20,028 bases of DNA. Origin: Nemertoderma westbladi (taxonomy: Eukaryota; Xenacoelomorpha; Nemertodermatida; Nemertodermatidae). Below, piece after piece: positions 16,621 through 20,028 of the stretch; the stretch's first letter is position 1; each line of letters starts with the position of its first letter. The translations under genes were made by a program, and so were the position numbers. The stretch is from contig JAUCBJ010006306.1 of the NCBI GenBank assembly GCA_032718475.1, forward strand, positions 1 to 20,028. The letters run 5' to 3'. The notes under the pieces were generated by a model, which was given only the letters and a program-made list of their open reading frames with translations, searched no databases and was not told where the DNA came from.

Positions 16621-19299
16621 CCCAACCAAACTAACAATAAATGTCACTGATTATTATTTTATGGGGCAGTTTATATAATAAAACATATATATTAATGGTT
16701 TCGAAATTATGCACTTGATTAATGTGATAGTTTCATGTTTGACCTCAGTCCTCACTTACGACAATCGACAAATGATTTATTGAGTGACTAGGCGACCACA
16801 AAATGTAAATTATATCGTCAATATGTTATGGAAATAATAGAAACCAACGACAATAATCGTTTTATGCCATGATGGTGCAGATATAACAATAATCAACGAG
16901 TTGTTTAAAGGAAGAAAACGATGGGTAATTTGAGGAAAACAGTAGAACCTGCTCCGAATCGTACATTGCCTACTAGAATGGCGACGAATGTTTATTGAGT
17001 AACTTTAATGGGAATTGAATTACAGTCACAACTGCTTACTTCTGAGGTGATGGCGATATTGCCCAAGGATTCCGCCGACCTTAAACTCAACCTGATTCTC
17101 GATTGCATTTACTTACATTTTTGCTAACCTATTTTTTAGAACGAAATAAAAAACACTGTCAGTGTGTTGCATACCGGCCATATTGATTATTAACCGGAAA
17201 CGCGATGTGCGTTTGTCAAACACATTGTAAGATACTGATCTTGCGTTCTCCAAGAAGAATAATGAAAATGTTTCCAACAGGGCATCTTTATCAAAATAAT
17301 ATTTTGAATTCTCATGAATACAACCAATTGGATAAGGTTTAAGTTAAAATGAAACCAATTCATTATCGATTGGATATTTGAGGTCCAAGGTCATAAAGAG
17401 TGATTTTGGGGCGGCGCGGTGAACGGTACTCAAGGTTGCGCCATGTTTGCGGACTTATATCTCGTGTTTAGAAGTAAAATGTTCCTTTATTGAAACCTAA
17501 TTACATTCGAAGGATTTAAGATAAACCAACGGTGCCACAAGTGGTGTTGATCCACATGCTGTTCCAACAACTTTAATGTTAACAAAAATATTACAATTTT
17601 TTAAACAACAAAATAACATAATTTAATAATAAAATAACAATTTAAATTGAAAGTTTATTTCACAAATACTTGTATATCGTCGACATTTAATGTTTGTGAT
17701 AATATTGTAAATGGAAATATTTTAATATAATTTAAATAATTTATGAAAAAAATAAAGAAATATTTTAAATAGCGAAACATGTTGCTACACAGTATAATAA
17801 TATTTTTATTACTAATTTCAGAATAGTGTCAATTTTGAGCTTGAAAGTGATTATCAAATCCCATTCTTATATTTTCTGAACTGCTAACGGTTCCTATACA
17901 AGGTTTTAAACTTCCAATATGCAATGAAAATAATATCTTTATCTTGGCCTGTAAGAAGGAGAGGAGGGGGTGGTACCTCTAGGCCAATTAACAAATCAAT
18001 AAATAAAGTGCGATCTACCCACACCAGCAGCTATCCTTGAATGAAAGGTTCGCACGGTATTGTAATGGCCTATTAAACACAATAGAATAGGGACGTAACA
18101 ATATATCAATAACTCGATAATTATGCGAGCAGCCGTATCTGAAAATTAATCAAACCCTGAACCAAATGTACTGACAAGTTCCGGCCTCATAACTACAAAA
18201 CCATCGGAGAATAATTTCCTCAAGTACATTGATTTAGTGTGGCTTACTAATTTATTTTCAAAATATAATAATTGGGCGAAATCCTGGGAATGGCAAATGT
18301 GTACAGATAAGTTACTTCACAAAGTGCAAGAAATGTTCTAATCATTGATTACTATTTGGCAGATAGGGGAAATAGTTGGGGGCGAAGTATAGTTCAATAC
18401 AATGGGCTGTCCAACTATGGATACGGGGTGCTTGGGACATTGCAGCTGGAGATTAATTCATGAGAAACATGATTTTATCTCCATAAATGATGAGAAACAT
18501 GAGATAGCAACAGTCACAGTCACAGAAATCGGTACGGATGACCGTCGGTTACTGTCACATTTACTGGAATGTGCCTTTTGTTCAAAATGGGTGAGGCAGC
18601 ACTCTCCCAGTATGTGTTTTCAACTTTTTTTTTCACTATTATCGAGGTTATTATTAAAGAGTCGAGTGAATATTATTGAAAAAAATGTTATACGTTTTTT
18701 TCCCATGTAATACGTAATTAAATTCATAAAATGGTACTTTTTAACCACTTAACTCTTTAATAAATGATAGAACGAAAATAGTGTTACAAAATAAATTGAA
18801 CTGCAATATTTTACTATATTGCTTCCATAGTTACTGCAATTCAAATTACTGTACTCTTCAACTCCTGATGCTGCCTTACTCAATGTTAAATTATTAAATG
18901 TTCTGTAATATTTATTGATTTAACTAGAGAGCAACTAATTGACAGACACTAGCGACTAGCAGACACGAATTGTAATACTGTAATTGTATTGTAGATGTTA
19001 AAAACACCTCATTGTGAGTGAGACATTATTTTATATTTTGAAAATTACATTGATGGATGTAATTTATCCGTTACAATGTATTAGTTAAAATTTAATTTAA
19101 ATTAATATAAACATATTCAAAGAATGATTTCTATTATTTAAATATACAATACTGATTAATTAGCACTACCTGTAGCCTATTTGTTACGGTAATAGGTTAT
19201 TACAAAGATGAGGTATTCATTTTACTTGAATGATGTTAAATTAGGAAATGTTTGAAACTTTCCGGTTATCGACAAATTCTCGCAGCCAAATAATATTTG
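16621..19299. other. Non-coding AT-rich DNA
   Basis: No gene is convincing. A plus-strand open frame of 102 codons at 18402-18710 begins at ATG (MGCPTMDTGCLGHCSW) and includes six Cys, but it becomes a Leu/Phe-rich AT-driven tail. It has no recognisable domain and is probably chance. Short local duplications (GATGAGAAACATGA, CAGTCACAGTCACAG) lie at 18465-18525. Confidence 0.4.
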
Positions 19300-19480
19300 C
19301 ACAGCTGCCCCACCCCACAACAGCCACCAACCCGGACACTAACAGCAGTGGTGCTGGTTTCAACCCGAATACTTGATGCCTACCTGCCAGGCCTTACCTG
19401 CCCACTAACAACGAACGGTCCATGTAACATCCCCTACCATTGATTACCCTCCCCTACCGGCCCAACAACCATTGATTTTT
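19300..19480. repeat. C-rich island, probable interspersed repeat
   Basis: An abrupt C-rich stretch (CCCCACCCCACAACAGCCAC, ACTAACAGCAGTGGTGCTGG, repeated CCCCTACC and ACCATTGATT). No open coding frame is seen. Its CTAACAGCAGTGGTGCTG resembles CTATTAGCAGCGGTACTG at about 16414, so the two islands may share a repeat family. That is a weak inference. Confidence 0.3.
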
Positions 19481-19952
19481 TCTATTTGATCTGAACAATT
19501 TGCAACTTCAGCGATCAATCAATTGTGGGCAAATTTGCCTAATTTTAATGTAACATTTGCGTTTCTAACAGATCCTTATACAGAATTGACACCTCAAAAG
19601 TAAAGTGATAACAATACAAGGATTTACACCACCAAGTTTAAAACTATAAGCCACGCAGCCAGAATTTACAATCTAACTTTAGGCGAAAAAATACTTAGGG
19701 AATAAATAAAAAAAAAGGGAATTTCATGTAAAGTGTACAACAATTTAATGCAAATTTCCATTATGTTGACTATGTATCCTCAAAGTGAGATAAAAATTCC
19801 GGACGTAAAGTAGCCGTGAAGACGAAGTAAAGTGAATGCTTGGTTACAACATGTTTTATGTAGGTGTAGCACATACCTAGCAGGTATGTGCTCATTAACA
19901 TCACCCATCAGTGAATTCCCAATGTAACCGGTATAACCCGAAAATCACTTAT

Positions 19953-19966
19953 CGTGCTGCGCGAAG
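19953..19966 (+). mobile_element. Partial end related to the nested TTAA element
   Basis: CGTGCTGCGCGAAG here is identical to the core of both ends of the element at 1700-2115. The preceding ATCACTTAT resembles that element's CTCATTTCA tip. The sequence then diverges and the window ends 62 bp later, so this may be a related element running off the right edge. Confidence 0.4.
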
Positions 19967-20028
19967 TCTTGACCCAAATATGTTCCAAATCAAGATTTCT
20001 CTGACTTTGCATTTGAATAATTCAGATG

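Noticed and set aside
18402-18710. 102-codon plus-strand open frame with several Cys
   Set aside because: No signal peptide or known domain; the second half is low-complexity Leu/Phe/Lys from AT-rich DNA. No splice context was recognised.

Overview
The window looks like AT-rich, intron-containing animal DNA. The one clear gene is a FoxA-class (HNF3/fork head) transcription factor on the + strand, coding positions 10600-14958 in six exons (572 residues). Compact introns, heavily AT-rich flanks, many small inverted-repeat elements and a single gene in 20 kb fit an ascidian tunicate such as Ciona. That species guess is inference from the FoxA protein and overall texture; no database was searched.

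Left part (1-3076): a short minus-strand coding-like stretch with a signal-peptide-like sequence runs off the left edge (1-168). It abuts a 2.9-kb foldback transposon (170-3076) with about 445-bp terminal inverted repeats. The left arm of this element has expanded into a tandem array of about 146-bp monomers, each carrying a CCGCTAGAGGG core that resembles a CTCF site. A 416-bp inverted-repeat element flanked by TTAA (1700-2115) is nested inside it.

Middle part (3077-10599): mostly AT-rich non-coding DNA. It holds a 2.3-kb minisatellite (4910-7190) built from 21-bp and 19-bp units with 42-bp and 208-bp higher-order structure. All the long open frames there are by-products of the repeat. A 142-bp hairpin element (8879-9020), a pair of AT palindromes (9348-9398) and a G19 run follow. 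The last kilobase before the FoxA start codon should hold the promoter, but no transcription start could be fixed.

FoxA gene (10600-14958): two introns interrupt the forkhead domain. The domain has a three-residue insertion exactly at the first splice junction and a Cys in the recognition helix where FoxA proteins normally have Ser. The C-terminal exon keeps a FoxA-type HPFSIN motif and carries a 24-bp in-frame tandem repeat. Four perfect TGACGTCA (CRE) sites lie in or just beyond the gene. Intron 1 carries repeat debris, and intron 5 carries a tRNA-like relic and a G run.

Right part (14959-20028): a poly(A) signal follows the stop codon by about 125 bp. Beyond that there is AT-rich DNA with two GC-richer, repeat-like islands (16290-16620 and 19300-19480) and, near the right edge, a partial end related to the nested TTAA element. 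No second gene is convincing.
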